From a bacterium (GTDB taxonomy: Bacteria; Armatimonadota; JACIXR01), in assembly GCA_014360495.1 (NCBI GenBank), contig JACIXR010000005.1:168894-232893 (forward strand): a DNA stretch of 64,000 nucleotides, written 5' to 3'. The number at the start of each line of letters is the position of its first letter. The first letter of the stretch is position 1. The notes beneath the pieces are model-generated. The model had not been told where the DNA came from. It ran no database searches and saw only the letters and a list, made by a program, of their open reading frames with translations. The position numbers and the translations under genes are program-made. Positions 1 to 8,681 of the stretch are shown piece by piece.

Positions 1-653
1 GGATTCTCTCCATAACGAAGATTTTGAACTCTCTCAACCGGAAGCTGGTAGATGGGAGGGAAAGCCTCTTCCTCAAATTGGGATAGGTATTGCCATATGC
101 TCAAATCATAAAGGGCAGTTCTACGAAAGGCTTTTATGGCGAGATTGCGTAGGGTTTCCTCGGAAAGGGAAAGGGCATTTTGCTTCAATTCCTCAAGCAC
201 CAAGGGATAATCAGCAGGGTCGCAGATGACAGCAACGAAAGGAAAATTCTTACCTCCCGCTCTCAATAGGGCAACCCCTCCTATATCAATCATCTCCAAA
301 GCCTCATCTAAAGAAGGGGCTTTCTTTATTATTTCCTCAAATGGGTAAAGATTGACGCAGACGAGGTCTATGGGCTCAAGATTCATCTCCCTCAACTCAT
401 TCAAGCTTTCTTCCTCCCTCTTCGCCAGGATAGGAGCGAAGATGTTGGGATGGAGGGTCTTAACTCTGCCGAAAAGAAGGGATGGGAAGCCAGTGAGTTC
501 CCCCACTTCCTTAACTGTCAGCCCCTGCTGTTTCAGATAAGCGGCTGTCCCCTCCGTGCAAATTACCTCTACTCCCATACTCAGGAGAGAGGAGACGAAT
601 TCAAGTATTCCCGTCTTATCATAAACGCTCACAAGTGCTCTCTTTACCTTCAT
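1..653 (-). CDS. purH: Bifunctional PurH, N-terminal IMP cyclohydrolase part (partial, runs off the window)
   Basis: Translation of the minus strand from the ATG at 651-653 gives about 217 residues of PurH (AICAR transformylase / IMP cyclohydrolase), which closes the inosinate ring at the end of purine synthesis. Visible signatures are the N-terminal SVYDKTGI, GRVKTLHPNI, a VNLYPFE segment, IGGVALLRAGGKN, and LRYGEN at the cut edge, which begins the linker to the transformylase domain. The full protein is about 500 residues, so the C-terminal domain lies beyond base 1. A GGAGG site lies about a dozen bases upstream of the ATG. It has the same orientation as the GNAT gene that ends at 675. Confidence 0.93.
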   Translation of the reverse strand, partial: MKVKRALVSVYDKTGILEFVSSLLSMGVEVICTEGTAAYLKQQGLTVKEVGELTGFPSLLFGRVKTLHPNIFAPILAKREEESLNELREMNLEPIDLVCVNLYPFEEIIKKAPSLDEALEMIDIGGVALLRAGGKNFPFVAVICDPADYPLVLEELKQNALSLSEETLRNLAIKAFRRTALYDLSIWQYLSQFEEEAFPPIYQLPVERVQNLRYGEN

Positions 654-674
654 AGATAAAAATCAACCTCCTTT

Positions 675-1592
675 TTAACTAACTATTAAATTGATAGTCC
701 TCTGCATATCGCTGATTGCTTTTTGCGTTTCCCTCTCTCTTTCAATTTCCTCCGCCGAGGGCGGAAGTTCCTTTTTGAGAGTCCAATAAACACGCAGGAT
801 TTGAGCACCCACAGCCTTCCAATAAAAGCAAATCGGTCCAACCCAAGGGATTATTGCCCTCTTATATCCCAACTCCTTCAAATCCCTCAAGCTTCTCCTC
901 AACAGCTCGCTACCGATTCCCCTCCTTCTCATATCCTCTCTGGTTCCCGTTGGTCCGAAAAAGCCTGGATTTGTAACCTCATAGGCGGCGAAGGCGACGA
1001 TTTTCCCATCTATCTCCCCTATGTGGCAGGAGATGGGATTGTTCTTGTAGGCAGCCATCGTTTCCTCCAGCCAATTGATGGAGAAGTTGGCGAGCATAAA
1101 TTTCCTCAGCTCCTCTTTATCTTTTTCCTCCAACCTCCTAATAACCACGCCCGGAATATCTTGGTCATTGTGTTGGAAATCCTCTAAATCAAGGAACATA
1201 TCAACCGCTTCACCCACCTTTCTATAGCCTTTCTTCTGGAAGAAGCAGAATGCCTGGGTATAGCGTGGGTCCAAGCCGGGGAAGAAATACCAAAGCCCGC
1301 CTCCAACCTGCGCCTCCTTGGCTCCCATTACTTGGGCGTGTTTTTCCCATTCCCTCAAAATTATGCTTCCATACCCCTCCTCGCAAGCTATCGCCTTTAT
1401 GTAAGCAGTCTCACCTCGCTTAGCTCCCAAGATGACTGCCTTCCCATCCTCTACGATGTTCAGGGAAGGAGTATAAGCAGGGTCCTCAAAAACCCTCATC
1501 CTCACTTGCTCATAAGTGAAGCTGTCTAAATAGAGCTTCTTATTGAGGAAATCTGTAACCCAGCTGGCATCGTCAATATTCATAAACCTCAT
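675..1592 (-). CDS. Tandem GNAT-family N-acetyltransferase
   Basis: About 305 residues with two GNAT-like halves. The first (roughly residues 1-140) is degenerate. The second (roughly 145-270) has a clear acetyl-CoA loop, RRRGIGSELL, followed by a beta-bulge segment. The substrate cannot be told from sequence. The start is set at the ATG at 1590-1592 because the AAGGAGG at 1602-1608 stands 9 bases from it. An in-frame ATG at 1599-1601 abuts that site and is too close. The Shine-Dalgarno overlaps the stop codon of the upstream radical-SAM gene, so the two are translationally coupled. The gene is probably the last of the Lrp / aminotransferase / radical-SAM operon. Confidence 0.8.
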   Translation of the reverse strand: MRFMNIDDASWVTDFLNKKLYLDSFTYEQVRMRVFEDPAYTPSLNIVEDGKAVILGAKRGETAYIKAIACEEGYGSIILREWEKHAQVMGAKEAQVGGGLWYFFPGLDPRYTQAFCFFQKKGYRKVGEAVDMFLDLEDFQHNDQDIPGVVIRRLEEKDKEELRKFMLANFSINWLEETMAAYKNNPISCHIGEIDGKIVAFAAYEVTNPGFFGPTGTREDMRRRGIGSELLRRSLRDLKELGYKRAIIPWVGPICFYWKAVGAQILRVYWTLKKELPPSAEEIERERETQKAISDMQRTINLIVS

Positions 1593-1607
1593 ATCTCTCA
1601 TCCTCCT

Positions 1608-2411
1608 TTAGAAGCTAATATCGCATCTAATCCTTTTGCCCTTCATAATCTCCCTTATCCTCTCCCTTAACTCGCTCTCATACCCGATTCCCTTGGCGTA
1701 ATTTAATCTCTCCATTGCCTCCTTGCCGAATTTCCGATATATCTCCTTTATCCTCCCTCCCACGAAGCTATCAATATAATGGAGTGTATCAAAGCCTACG
1801 AAATCAAATCCGAGCCTTTCAGCCTCATCCACCATAGATTCAAGCTCTCGCTCGGTGAAATAAGGGAGAATCGGATTGATAAGGATTCCCGTCTCTATTC
1901 CCCTCTCTTTCAATTTCAAGCCAGCTCGCAGTCGGTGTGAGGGAGGAGAGGAGCGAGGCTCAAATATCCTCGCTATCTCGTCATTGAAGGCGGTAATGGA
2001 GAAGCTGACCTTGAGCTTGGGGATTTTCTCCAAGATATCTATATCACGCAAAATCTTTTCCGATTTGGTGAGGAGAAAGAGGGAGAAATCGCTCTCAGCT
2101 ATGATTTGTAGACAGCCCCTTGTTATTTGATAGAGTTCCTCAATTGGCTGGTAGGCATCGCAAACAGTTGATATGAAGATATCCCCGGTTTTATATTTTC
2201 TGATTTCCTTTCTCAATACTTGGGGGGCGTTCAGCTTTACCTCGACCCAATTCCCCCATTCCTCAATTTTCCTATGCCTCCAGCGGGAGATGTAGACGGA
2301 ATAGCAGTAAACGCAGTTGTGAAAGCAACCTACATAAGGATTTAGGGTGAAGAAACTTCCTCCCGAGCTTTGATTTAAAATAGAACTGCTTTCCCTAAGT
2401 ATTACTTCCAT
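1608..2411 (-). CDS. Radical SAM protein, spore-photoproduct-lyase-like / Rv2578c-like
   Basis: 267 residues. The iron-sulphur signature GCFHNCVYCY (residues about 29-38) has the CX3CX2C spacing of radical SAM enzymes. The TLNPYVGC lead-in and the late phrases ILINPILPYFTERE and GFDFVGFDTLHY match the small SPL/Rv2578c group, whose substrates are mostly unknown. It overlaps the end of the aminotransferase gene by 17 bases and is followed closely by the GNAT gene. The ribosome site is weak, which fits coupling to the upstream gene. It may act on DNA or on a small metabolite; sequence alone does not decide. Confidence 0.75.
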   Translation of the reverse strand: MEVILRESSSILNQSSGGSFFTLNPYVGCFHNCVYCYSVYISRWRHRKIEEWGNWVEVKLNAPQVLRKEIRKYKTGDIFISTVCDAYQPIEELYQITRGCLQIIAESDFSLFLLTKSEKILRDIDILEKIPKLKVSFSITAFNDEIARIFEPRSSPPSHRLRAGLKLKERGIETGILINPILPYFTERELESMVDEAERLGFDFVGFDTLHYIDSFVGGRIKEIYRKFGKEAMERLNYAKGIGYESELRERIREIMKGKRIRCDISF

Positions 2412-3582
2412 GTTCTTTAAGAACTGGGGATGGGGTTAATGAAGAGACGAATTCGCCCATCCTTCTCAATGCTTCCTTCAAATCGGAGAGGGAGGAGGCA
2501 TAAGTACATCTTATGAAGCCTTCCCCACATTCCCCGAAAACCGAGCCCGGGATGACCACTACCCTTTTCTCCCGCAGGAGCCGTTCGGCGAACTCCTCAC
2601 AGGATAGACCGAATTTCTTGACTGAAGGAAATATATAAAAGGCGCCCTTCGGCTCCACCACATCAAAACCTATCTCCTTCAGACCATGGTAGAAGAAGCG
2701 CCTTCTTTGATTATAGGAATCCCTCATCTTCTCCACTTCTTCCTCCAACTTCAAAGCCTCAAGAGCGGCGAATTGGGCGACTGTGGGGGCGCAGAGCATT
2801 GTGTATTGATGGATTTTCATCATCGCCTCAACAATCTCCCTGTTTCCTGCCGCATATCCCAAACGCCAGCCGGTCATTGCATAAGCTTTTGAAAAGCCAT
2901 TTATAAGAATCGTCCTCTCTTTCATATTCGGAAGGGAGGCGAAGCTGGTGAATTTCCCATCATAGACAAGACGGTCATATATCTCATCGGATATCACGAT
3001 GAGGTCATATTTATCCACAATCTCCGCTATTTCCAAGAGGGTATCTCTATCCATTATCGCTCCTGTAGGGTTGTTGGGGTAGTTCAAGATGATGGCTTTT
3101 GTGCGATTTGTTATCATTTCCTTCAATCTTTGGGGATTGATTTTGAATTCCTCCTGGGGATAAGTGGGAAGGATTTTCGGAACACCACCTGCGAGGATAA
3201 CGCAGGGAAGATAGGAGACATAGGAAGGTTGATGGATAATTACCTCATCCCCTGGCTCTATAATGGCTCTGATGGCGAGGTCCAATGCCTCGCTTGAGCC
3301 AGTGGTGATTAAAATCTCGCCTTCGGGGTCATAGAGGATTTTGTAAAGCTTGTAGAGATGTTCGCTTATCGCTTCCCTCAGCTCCAGGATTCCCCAATTG
3401 GAGGTGTAAGTTGTGTTTCCGTTTTCCAAAGCATAAATTCCTGCTTCTCGGATATGCCAGGGAGTGGGGAAATCAGGTTCGCCCACGCCGAGGGAGATGA
3501 TATCCTCCATGTGGGAGGCGAGGTCAAAGAATTTCCTTATGCCGGAGGGAGGAATCGCTTTTATGATTTTGGATATCTTCAT
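2395..3582 (-). CDS. PLP-dependent class I/II aminotransferase (fold type I)
   Basis: 395 residues, the usual length for AspC/PatA-type aminotransferases. NYPNNPTGA (around 165) and DEIYDRLVYDG are fold type I landmarks. The Schiff-base lysine lies in NGFSKAYAMTGWRLGY (around 230). A late FIRCTYASS supplies the carboxylate-binding arginine. The specificity could be aspartate, aromatic or branched-chain. The start codon overlaps the stop of the Lrp/AsnC-type regulator as ATGA, so the regulator and enzyme are co-translated. Pairing with an Lrp-family regulator suggests amino-acid-dependent control. Confidence 0.88.
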   Translation of the reverse strand: MKISKIIKAIPPSGIRKFFDLASHMEDIISLGVGEPDFPTPWHIREAGIYALENGNTTYTSNWGILELREAISEHLYKLYKILYDPEGEILITTGSSEALDLAIRAIIEPGDEVIIHQPSYVSYLPCVILAGGVPKILPTYPQEEFKINPQRLKEMITNRTKAIILNYPNNPTGAIMDRDTLLEIAEIVDKYDLIVISDEIYDRLVYDGKFTSFASLPNMKERTILINGFSKAYAMTGWRLGYAAGNREIVEAMMKIHQYTMLCAPTVAQFAALEALKLEEEVEKMRDSYNQRRRFFYHGLKEIGFDVVEPKGAFYIFPSVKKFGLSCEEFAERLLREKRVVVIPGSVFGECGEGFIRCTYASSLSDLKEALRRMGEFVSSLTPSPVLKEHGSNT

Positions 3583-4058
3583 GGCGAGACAGCTAATCTC
3601 TTATTTGGTTTCTCCTCAACGAATATCTCCCTGTCGTCTTTATATTTTTTGAGGAGAAAATGGGTCTCAGTTGAGGTGACGCCCTCAATGGTTGCGAGCT
3701 TGTTCGCGACGAAGAGAGCCACTTCCTTTAAATCTTTCCCCTCAACCACTATCTTCAAATCGCTTCTACCAGAGACGAGGTAGACGGAGTGGACTTCGGG
3801 AAAGCGATATATCCTTTTCGCTATTTCATCAAATCCCACACCCCTGCTGGGAATGACCTTTATATCAATGAAGGCGAAGACTCTCTCCTTTCCCGCTTTT
3901 TCCCAATCTATAATCGCCTTATAGCGGCGGATAATCTTTTTCTCCTCGCACTCTTTGATTATCCTTTTTACTTCTTCAGCATCCTTTCCCGTGAGGGCAG
4001 CGATTTCTTCAGGGGAAAGACGAGCATCCTGCTCCAGAAGCTTGAGGATTTCCTCCAA
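3579..4058 (-). CDS. Lrp/AsnC-family transcriptional regulator
   Basis: 159 residues. An N-terminal winged-helix region (residues about 1-60, with LSPEEIAALTGKDAEEVKRI as the helix-turn-helix) precedes an RAM/AsnC ligand-binding domain (about 65-145, with FAFIDIKV and a VHSVYLVSGRSDLKIVV segment). The start is a TTG at 4056-4058, placed 9 bases after AAGGAGG. No ATG fits. The gene heads an operon with an aminotransferase, a radical-SAM protein and a GNAT, and probably senses an amino acid and controls that operon, as is common in the family. A TTTACA-17-TATAAT promoter lies upstream. Confidence 0.87.
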   Translation of the reverse strand: MEEILKLLEQDARLSPEEIAALTGKDAEEVKRIIKECEEKKIIRRYKAIIDWEKAGKERVFAFIDIKVIPSRGVGFDEIAKRIYRFPEVHSVYLVSGRSDLKIVVEGKDLKEVALFVANKLATIEGVTSTETHFLLKKYKDDREIFVEEKPNKRLAVSP

Positions 4059-4093
4059 TGCACTCGCCTCCTTGAATGGGATAGTAAAAAGAA

Positions 4094-4122
4094 ATTATAA
4101 AGGGAAAGAATATGATTGTAAA
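4094..4122 (-). promoter_or_regulatory. Sigma70-type promoter of the Lrp/aminotransferase operon
   Basis: On the minus strand, -35 TTTACA (4117-4122) and -10 TATAAT (4094-4099) are separated by 17 bp. The start codon of the regulator is about 35 bases downstream. The 14-bp motif at 4128-4141 stands exactly 5 bp upstream of the -35 box. Confidence 0.6.
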
Positions 4123-4127
4123 GTTTT

Positions 4128-4141
4128 TGTATAATTCCATA
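4128..4141 (-). promoter_or_regulatory. Upstream-promoter motif TATGGAATTATACA, copy 1
   Basis: The minus strand reads TATGGAATTATACA, then 5 bp, then the -35 box of the Lrp operon promoter. The same motif (one A/T difference) with the same 5-bp spacing occurs before the tRNA-Leu promoter (11046-11059) and the PBP1A promoter (15108-15121). It could be an UP-like element or an activator site. Confidence 0.45.
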
Positions 4142-4155
4142 GTCTTAAAAACAAT

Positions 4156-4250
4156 ATTGCCATGCACGCCTTAGGCGGGCTGGCAATGACAAAAAGGTCG
4201 CCCTCATGGGAGGAGATTGCCACGGGCTTCCTACGGAAGCCATCGCAATG
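4156..4250. repeat. REP/BIME-like pair of imperfect palindromes
   Basis: Two hairpin units stand side by side. Unit 1 (4156-4190) has outer arms ATTGCCA / TGGCAAT and an inner CGCC-TTA-GGCG. Unit 2 (4211-4250) has outer arms ATTGC / GCAAT and an inner GGCTTCC-TAC-GGAAGCC. The GAGATTGCCACG...CGCAATG design resembles dispersed REP-type elements of other bacteria. It lies between the 3' end of the LysM gene and the Lrp promoter, so it may also end or protect the LysM transcript. No REP-associated transposase is in the window. Confidence 0.55.
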
Positions 4251-4295
4251 GAAAAGAGAAAGTGTTGACAATGATATGGAGAAATTTGAACTCAA

Positions 4296-4311
4296 AGAGC
4301 TTTAAAGCTCT
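4296..4311. other. Perfect 16-bp palindrome at the end of the LysM gene
   Basis: AGAGCTTTAAAGCTCT overlaps the stop codon of the LysM-NlpC/P60 gene. It may form part of a transcript end together with the REP-like hairpins beyond. There is no clear U-tract. Confidence 0.3.
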
Positions 4312-5494
4312 ACTTAAGTCTTCTCGCCCCTACATAGCGGGATTTGTAATAACCCTCGTTAAGGCTATCAATTCTTACCCTGCCTCTCGCCGAGGAGGCG
4401 TGAATGAATTTACCATTCCCAATATATATCCCAACATGGTTTATTCTCTTGCTTCTTCCCGTGCGGAAGAAAACGAGGTCGCCAGGCTGAAGCTCGCTCT
4501 TGCTTACGGGTTTGCCGTATCTATATTGAGCGGCAGCATTATGTGGCAGATTCAAGCCATGCTTCTGATAAACATATTTCACGAATCCAGAGCAGTCAAA
4601 ACCACGAGATGAAAAACCTCCATAGGAGTACCTTGTCCCTTGATAGGCAAGCGCCGTCCCAACCACTCCCGGCGCCCCATTTCCCTTATTTGAAGATGTC
4701 TTCGTTCCCTTTGCTGTGAGAGTTTTCTTCGCGGTTGACGATTGAGAACGAGCGACCTGCTTTCTCCCCTGTGAAGGGATGACGAGCTTGTCTCCAATTT
4801 GGAGGGTTTTGTTCAAGCTTATCCCATTTGCGCTCGCTATCTTTTCAGGCGAAACGCCAAATCTTTTCCCTATGGTCCAGAGGGAATCGCCTGCCCTTAC
4901 TTGATAAATAATCCCTCCCTCACGAGAAGCGGATGAGGTGCGAGGGCTTGAAGAGACCTTAACAGATGTTTTCTCTTTAGCTACCTTCATTCCAGCTTTG
5001 GGGATAATCAATTTCTCACCGATTTTTAATGTTTTATTTAGGCTTATCCCGTTAGCCCTTGCTATCTCCTCCGGCGAGACACCGAATTTTTTGCCAATAG
5101 TCCAAAGGGAATCCCCTTCCTTTATTTCATAAACACCCGTTCCCGCTAAGCTCTTCACCTTTTGTTCGCCATTTGTTGTTATCGCGTTCGTATTGCTTCC
5201 TTCCTTTTGGGGGATACGCAGCTTTTCCCCTATTTGAAGCGTTTTCTCTATCTTTATGTTGTTAAACTTGGCAATTTCCTCAATTGACACGCCGAACTTT
5301 CGCGATATGCTCCAGAGGGAATCTCCCTCCTTAACTTCATAAACTACCTCTCTCACAGGGTTCTGCTTGACTGTTTGGGAAGCGATAGCAGGAGGGTTGG
5401 GGCTTTCCGCTTTGCTCTTGAATTTGAAGATGACAAGAGAACTTCCTATAAGGACTTCAATAACAACGACAGCCAAGAATAAGCCCTTCCGCAA
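4310..5494 (-). CDS. Secreted or anchored cell-wall hydrolase with three LysM repeats and an NlpC/P60 domain
   Basis: 394 residues. A hydrophobic N-terminus (residues 5-24) is a signal or anchor. Three LysM peptidoglycan-binding repeats follow at about 52-95, 121-165 and 197-240, separated by Ser/Thr/Lys-rich linkers. An NlpC/P60 endopeptidase occupies about 275-394, with the catalytic cysteine in FDCSGFV (Cys301) and histidines in NHVGIYIG (353) and FIHASS (365). It should cut peptide cross-links or stems of peptidoglycan outside the membrane. The start is a TTG preceded by AAGGAGG with 7-base spacing. The gene stands alone with its own promoter at 5528-5556. Confidence 0.92.
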   Translation of the reverse strand: MRKGLFLAVVVIEVLIGSSLVIFKFKSKAESPNPPAIASQTVKQNPVREVVYEVKEGDSLWSISRKFGVSIEEIAKFNNIKIEKTLQIGEKLRIPQKEGSNTNAITTNGEQKVKSLAGTGVYEIKEGDSLWTIGKKFGVSPEEIARANGISLNKTLKIGEKLIIPKAGMKVAKEKTSVKVSSSPRTSSASREGGIIYQVRAGDSLWTIGKRFGVSPEKIASANGISLNKTLQIGDKLVIPSQGRKQVARSQSSTAKKTLTAKGTKTSSNKGNGAPGVVGTALAYQGTRYSYGGFSSRGFDCSGFVKYVYQKHGLNLPHNAAAQYRYGKPVSKSELQPGDLVFFRTGRSKRINHVGIYIGNGKFIHASSARGRVRIDSLNEGYYKSRYVGARRLK

Positions 5495-5527
5495 TTTCTA
5501 CCTCCTTATCAAGTAAATTTTTAAAAA

Positions 5528-5556
5528 AGGATAGTCCGAAACAAATAGATAGTCAA
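5528..5556 (-). promoter_or_regulatory. Promoter of the LysM-NlpC/P60 gene
   Basis: On the minus strand, TTGACT (5551-5556), a 17-bp spacer and TATCCT (5528-5533). A very A/T-rich stretch lies upstream of the -35 box. The start codon is about 33 bases below the -10. Confidence 0.5.
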
Positions 5557-5585
5557 CAAAAATTTTAGCTTATTTTTCCCGTAAA

Positions 5586-6659
5586 TCAAGCCGAAGGGCG
5601 AAGAGAGGCAACCGTTTGAGAGTCCAGCTTTTTCAAAACGGCGAGAAGGAGATTTTTCGTGTTTTCAAAATCCTCAGCACTCATAATGCTTATGGGAGAG
5701 TGGATATGTCTTGTGGCTACGCCTATAACTATGCTCGGAACTCCCTGGGCATGAAGATGGATTCTCCCAGCGTCCGTTGCTCCTCCTTCCATTATCTCCA
5801 CTTGGTAGCTCATACCCATTTCTTTGGCGGTATCCATAAATATGTCTCGTAGGCGCAGATTAGGGATGAGAGATGTATCCAAGAGGCATATCACCGGACC
5901 GCCACCGAGCTTAGCCTGAGCGTCTTCGGGGCTCACCCCTGGGATATCCCCCGCTATGGCAACCTCTAAAACGATGGCGACATCTGGTTTGACGAGATAG
6001 GCAGAGGTCTGCGCGCCCCTTAGACCTACTTCTTCCTGAACAGTTGCGGCTGCGAAGAGAGTGTTCGGATGGTCCTCTCCTATTTCCTCCAAAATTTTCA
6101 CCAAAAGAGCACAGCCCACCCTATCATCCATTCCCTTCCCAAGATATGCTTTCCCTCCTGCCAATTCCTCAAAGGGACCGTAGGGAACTATGGGGTCCCC
6201 TACTCTAATCCCTAAACTTTCAACCTCCTCCTGATTTTTCGCCCCCACATCTATGAACATCTCTTTCCTCTCAACCAGTTTCTTTCTCTCCTCTGGAGTC
6301 GCTAAATGGGGAGGTTTGCACCCTATCACGCCGAGAACATCTCCGTTTCTCGTCTTTATCAAAACCCTTTGCCCAAGGAGAACTTGGTCCATCCAACCGC
6401 CAAGTGGTGTGAATTTTATATATCCTTCCTTTGTAATGTAGCGAACGAGGAAGCCGATTTCGTCCATATGTGCAGCCAGCATAACTCTTGGTTCATCGCT
6501 TTTCCCTCGTTTAATCCCCACGATGGTGCCTAAATTATCCGTCTCCAGCTTATCAACATAACCTTGCATCAGCTCCCGCATTAGGGAGCGAACTGGGTCC
6601 TCAAAACCAGAGGGTCCATCTGCATCGCATAACCTTTTCAGAAGCTCCTTGCTCTCCAT
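5586..6659 (-). CDS. M42-family metallo-aminopeptidase
   Basis: 357 residues, normal for the M42 glutamyl/deblocking aminopeptidases that form cytoplasmic tetrahedral dodecamers. Visible metal-site and catalytic motifs are AAHMDEIGF (His and Asp ligands), GKGMDDRVGCA (bridging Asp), ATVQEEVGLRGA (general-base Glu and ligand Glu), a VLEVAIAGD segment and the late THIHSP-like ATRHIHSP (last His ligand). It would trim peptides released by larger proteases. A GGGAGGAAG site precedes the ATG. It is monocistronic, facing a 320-bp gap upstream. Confidence 0.9.
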   Translation of the reverse strand: MESKELLKRLCDADGPSGFEDPVRSLMRELMQGYVDKLETDNLGTIVGIKRGKSDEPRVMLAAHMDEIGFLVRYITKEGYIKFTPLGGWMDQVLLGQRVLIKTRNGDVLGVIGCKPPHLATPEERKKLVERKEMFIDVGAKNQEEVESLGIRVGDPIVPYGPFEELAGGKAYLGKGMDDRVGCALLVKILEEIGEDHPNTLFAAATVQEEVGLRGAQTSAYLVKPDVAIVLEVAIAGDIPGVSPEDAQAKLGGGPVICLLDTSLIPNLRLRDIFMDTAKEMGMSYQVEIMEGGATDAGRIHLHAQGVPSIVIGVATRHIHSPISIMSAEDFENTKNLLLAVLKKLDSQTVASLRPSA

Positions 6660-6979
6660 AAAAACTACTTCCTCCCTTCTATTATTTGCTTCATATAACT
6701 AAATTTAAAAGAAAACTCAAGAGCATGCAACAATTTTTTATTTGCATGTGTTGTCAATGGATAGGATTTATTTTCCACCTAAGGAGGCAAATATATTGAG
6801 AAAAGGAAATTTTGTATAAATTTTATTAAGTTTTTTACAAATTCTTATACTATCTATTAACTTGTCTATACGCGACTTTCTTCTTGTCTCTCTGAAGGGA
6901 AAAATGATATAAAAAGAAATTGTCTTTTTGGAGGTAGGTCTTTTTTACAAAAAGGGCGAGAAATTATCAGAGAATCTGA
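6660..6979. other. 320-bp A/T-rich intergenic region
   Basis: No gene is supported here. It contains an inverted repeat CATGCAA-N11-TTGCATG at 6724-6748, a possible operator or leader hairpin upstream of the M42 peptidase gene. It also holds a short hairpin ATCAGA-GAA-TCTGAT at 6966-6980, directly after the stop of speB. The latter could end the polyamine operon transcript but lacks a proper U-tract. I see no riboswitch or T-box features. Confidence 0.5.
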
Positions 6980-7828
6980 TTAGCTGAAAAGGAGGATTGC
7001 TTCCCGTGCTATTTTCGCAGAACTGACGGCGGTTATACCGCTGGGGTCTAAAGGCGGGGATACCTCAACGATATCCATCCCAACGATATTATATCCCCTT
7101 AAGGAGAGGACGAAATCCAAAAGCTCTTTGAAGCTCCAGCCTCCAGGCTCAGGATTTCCTGTCCCCGGAGCACAGCTCGGGTCAAGAACATCTATATCAA
7201 TTGATAAATATATAGGTTTCCCTTTGAGGTAAGATGGCAAGGGAGCGGGTGAGGGAGAAAGAAGAAGCGCCTTCTTTAATTCTTTCCATTCCTGAGGAGT
7301 GGCTGTCCTCAAGCCGAGAAAGACCATCCGCTCTAATCCGATTATATCGGCAATGCGTTTCATAACCGTTGCGTGGCATAACTCTCTTCCTTCGTATGAT
7401 TGGCGAAAATCGGGGTGGGAATCAAGGGAAACGAAATGAAGGTCGGGGAAACGCTTTATCAACCCTTTTATTGCTCCCAATGTTATCGTGTGCTCCCCGC
7501 CTAACAATAGGAGAAACTTGCAGTTATGAGATTCAACAAAATTCTCAACTTCATTTGTCATATCCGATGGCTCTAAATCGGTAACCTCCAAATTCCCCAT
7601 ATCTAATAACTGTATTTCCTCCAAATCCTTCTCCAGTATTATGCTGAAGGATTCCAAGCTATGGGAAAAATCCCTTATAGCGTCTGGAGCTAAAGAAGCT
7701 CCAGCACGGAAGCTCTCCGTTTTCTCATAAGGTATACCGCAAATTAGAGTGGAATCTTGATTTATCTCCTTGCCCTTCTCCCATTCTTTAGAGGATAGGA
7801 AAGGTTTTTTAGCTGGTTTGAGGAGCAA
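6980..7828 (-). CDS. speB: Agmatinase / N1-aminopropylagmatine ureohydrolase (arginase family)
   Basis: 282 residues of the ureohydrolase fold. Manganese-site motifs are LLGGEHTITLG, LDSHPDFR (the usual DAHPDL varies here) and SIDIDVLDPSCAPGTGNPEPGG. It releases urea from agmatine to give putrescine, or from aminopropylagmatine to give spermidine, as in Thermococcus and Thermus. It is the last gene of the polyamine operon and overlaps the end of speE by 20 bases. Context with an arginine decarboxylase and spermidine synthase supports agmatinase over arginase or formiminoglutamase. Confidence 0.9.
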   Translation of the reverse strand: MLLKPAKKPFLSSKEWEKGKEINQDSTLICGIPYEKTESFRAGASLAPDAIRDFSHSLESFSIILEKDLEEIQLLDMGNLEVTDLEPSDMTNEVENFVESHNCKFLLLLGGEHTITLGAIKGLIKRFPDLHFVSLDSHPDFRQSYEGRELCHATVMKRIADIIGLERMVFLGLRTATPQEWKELKKALLLSPSPAPLPSYLKGKPIYLSIDIDVLDPSCAPGTGNPEPGGWSFKELLDFVLSLRGYNIVGMDIVEVSPPLDPSGITAVSSAKIAREAILLFS

Positions 7829-8681
7829 AGACGTTTCCCTCCTCTAAAATCCTTTTAAGAAGGGGGAAATTCGGTGGGAAGAATTGAAAATCGGGGCTCC
7901 AATATCTCGTCTTCAATCCCCTTGCTTTCGCTCTTTTCCTCCACTCATCAGATTCAATTGCTAATGGGTCATAAATCTTTGAGGCAAGAGTGGCTGTCCA
8001 AATGACCCCGGGATATGTGGGGACGGGAACGAAAACCAATGCCAATTTGGGAAATAGGGAGGATAGCCTCTGATGGACATCCCTTATGAGTTGGGATTGA
8101 TAGAATAAGGAGCCGCTTTGGGTTACGAAGATTCCGTCGTTCACCAACGCCTGATATGCAAGCTGGAAGAATTCTTGAGAGAACAGCTTCTCAGCTTTTC
8201 CCACTGGGTCCGTTGAATCCACTATTATGACATCAAATTTTTGCTCATTTTTTTCAAGGAAGGAAAAGCCATCCTCTAAAAGGAGCTTTGCTCTTTTATC
8301 TTCAAAGGCCTCCCCACCGATTGAGGGGAGGAATTTTCTGCAAGTATTCACTACATAATCGTCAATCTCTACTAAGTAGGCTTCCTCAATGGGATGTTTG
8401 AGACATTGGCGTAAGGTGCCGCCGTCTCCACCGCCAATTATGAGGATTTTGCGGGGGTCGGGATGGAGAAGCAGAGCTGGGTGGGTGAGCATTTCATGGT
8501 AGATGAACTCGTCTTTTTCCGTTGTTTGCACTGCCCCATCCAGAACAAGCATTACACCCCAGTCACAGGTCTCCACAACCTCCACCAGTTGGAAGGGAGA
8601 CTTCTCTTTATATAAGCGCCTCTTTATTCTATACCCTTGACTATAATTGTTTAACCTTTCCTCCAACCATTCATCGTCCAT
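7809..8681 (-). CDS. speE: Spermidine synthase (polyamine aminopropyltransferase)
   Basis: 290 residues. The decarboxylated-AdoMet site is LIIGGGDGGTLRQ (around 92-104). The catalytic region VDSTDPVGKAEKLFS (around 155) holds the conserved Asp. The N-terminal beta-barrel has the YHEMLTHPAL motif. It transfers an aminopropyl group to putrescine or agmatine. It overlaps speH upstream by 11 bases and speB downstream by 20, so the operon is tightly packed. Confidence 0.95.
   Translation of the reverse strand: MDDEWLEERLNNYSQGYRIKRRLYKEKSPFQLVEVVETCDWGVMLVLDGAVQTTEKDEFIYHEMLTHPALLLHPDPRKILIIGGGDGGTLRQCLKHPIEEAYLVEIDDYVVNTCRKFLPSIGGEAFEDKRAKLLLEDGFSFLEKNEQKFDVIIVDSTDPVGKAEKLFSQEFFQLAYQALVNDGIFVTQSGSLFYQSQLIRDVHQRLSSLFPKLALVFVPVPTYPGVIWTATLASKIYDPLAIESDEWRKRAKARGLKTRYWSPDFQFFPPNFPLLKRILEEGNVFAPQTS

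Noticed and set aside
4095..4295. A short minus-strand open frame between the LysM and Lrp genes
   Set aside because: It runs through the REP-like hairpins and the Lrp promoter, has no ribosome site and resembles no protein.
6660..6979. Possible riboswitch or T-box before the M42 peptidase gene
   Set aside because: There is only a 7-bp inverted repeat and A/T-rich sequence; no conserved riboswitch core or T-box motif is seen.
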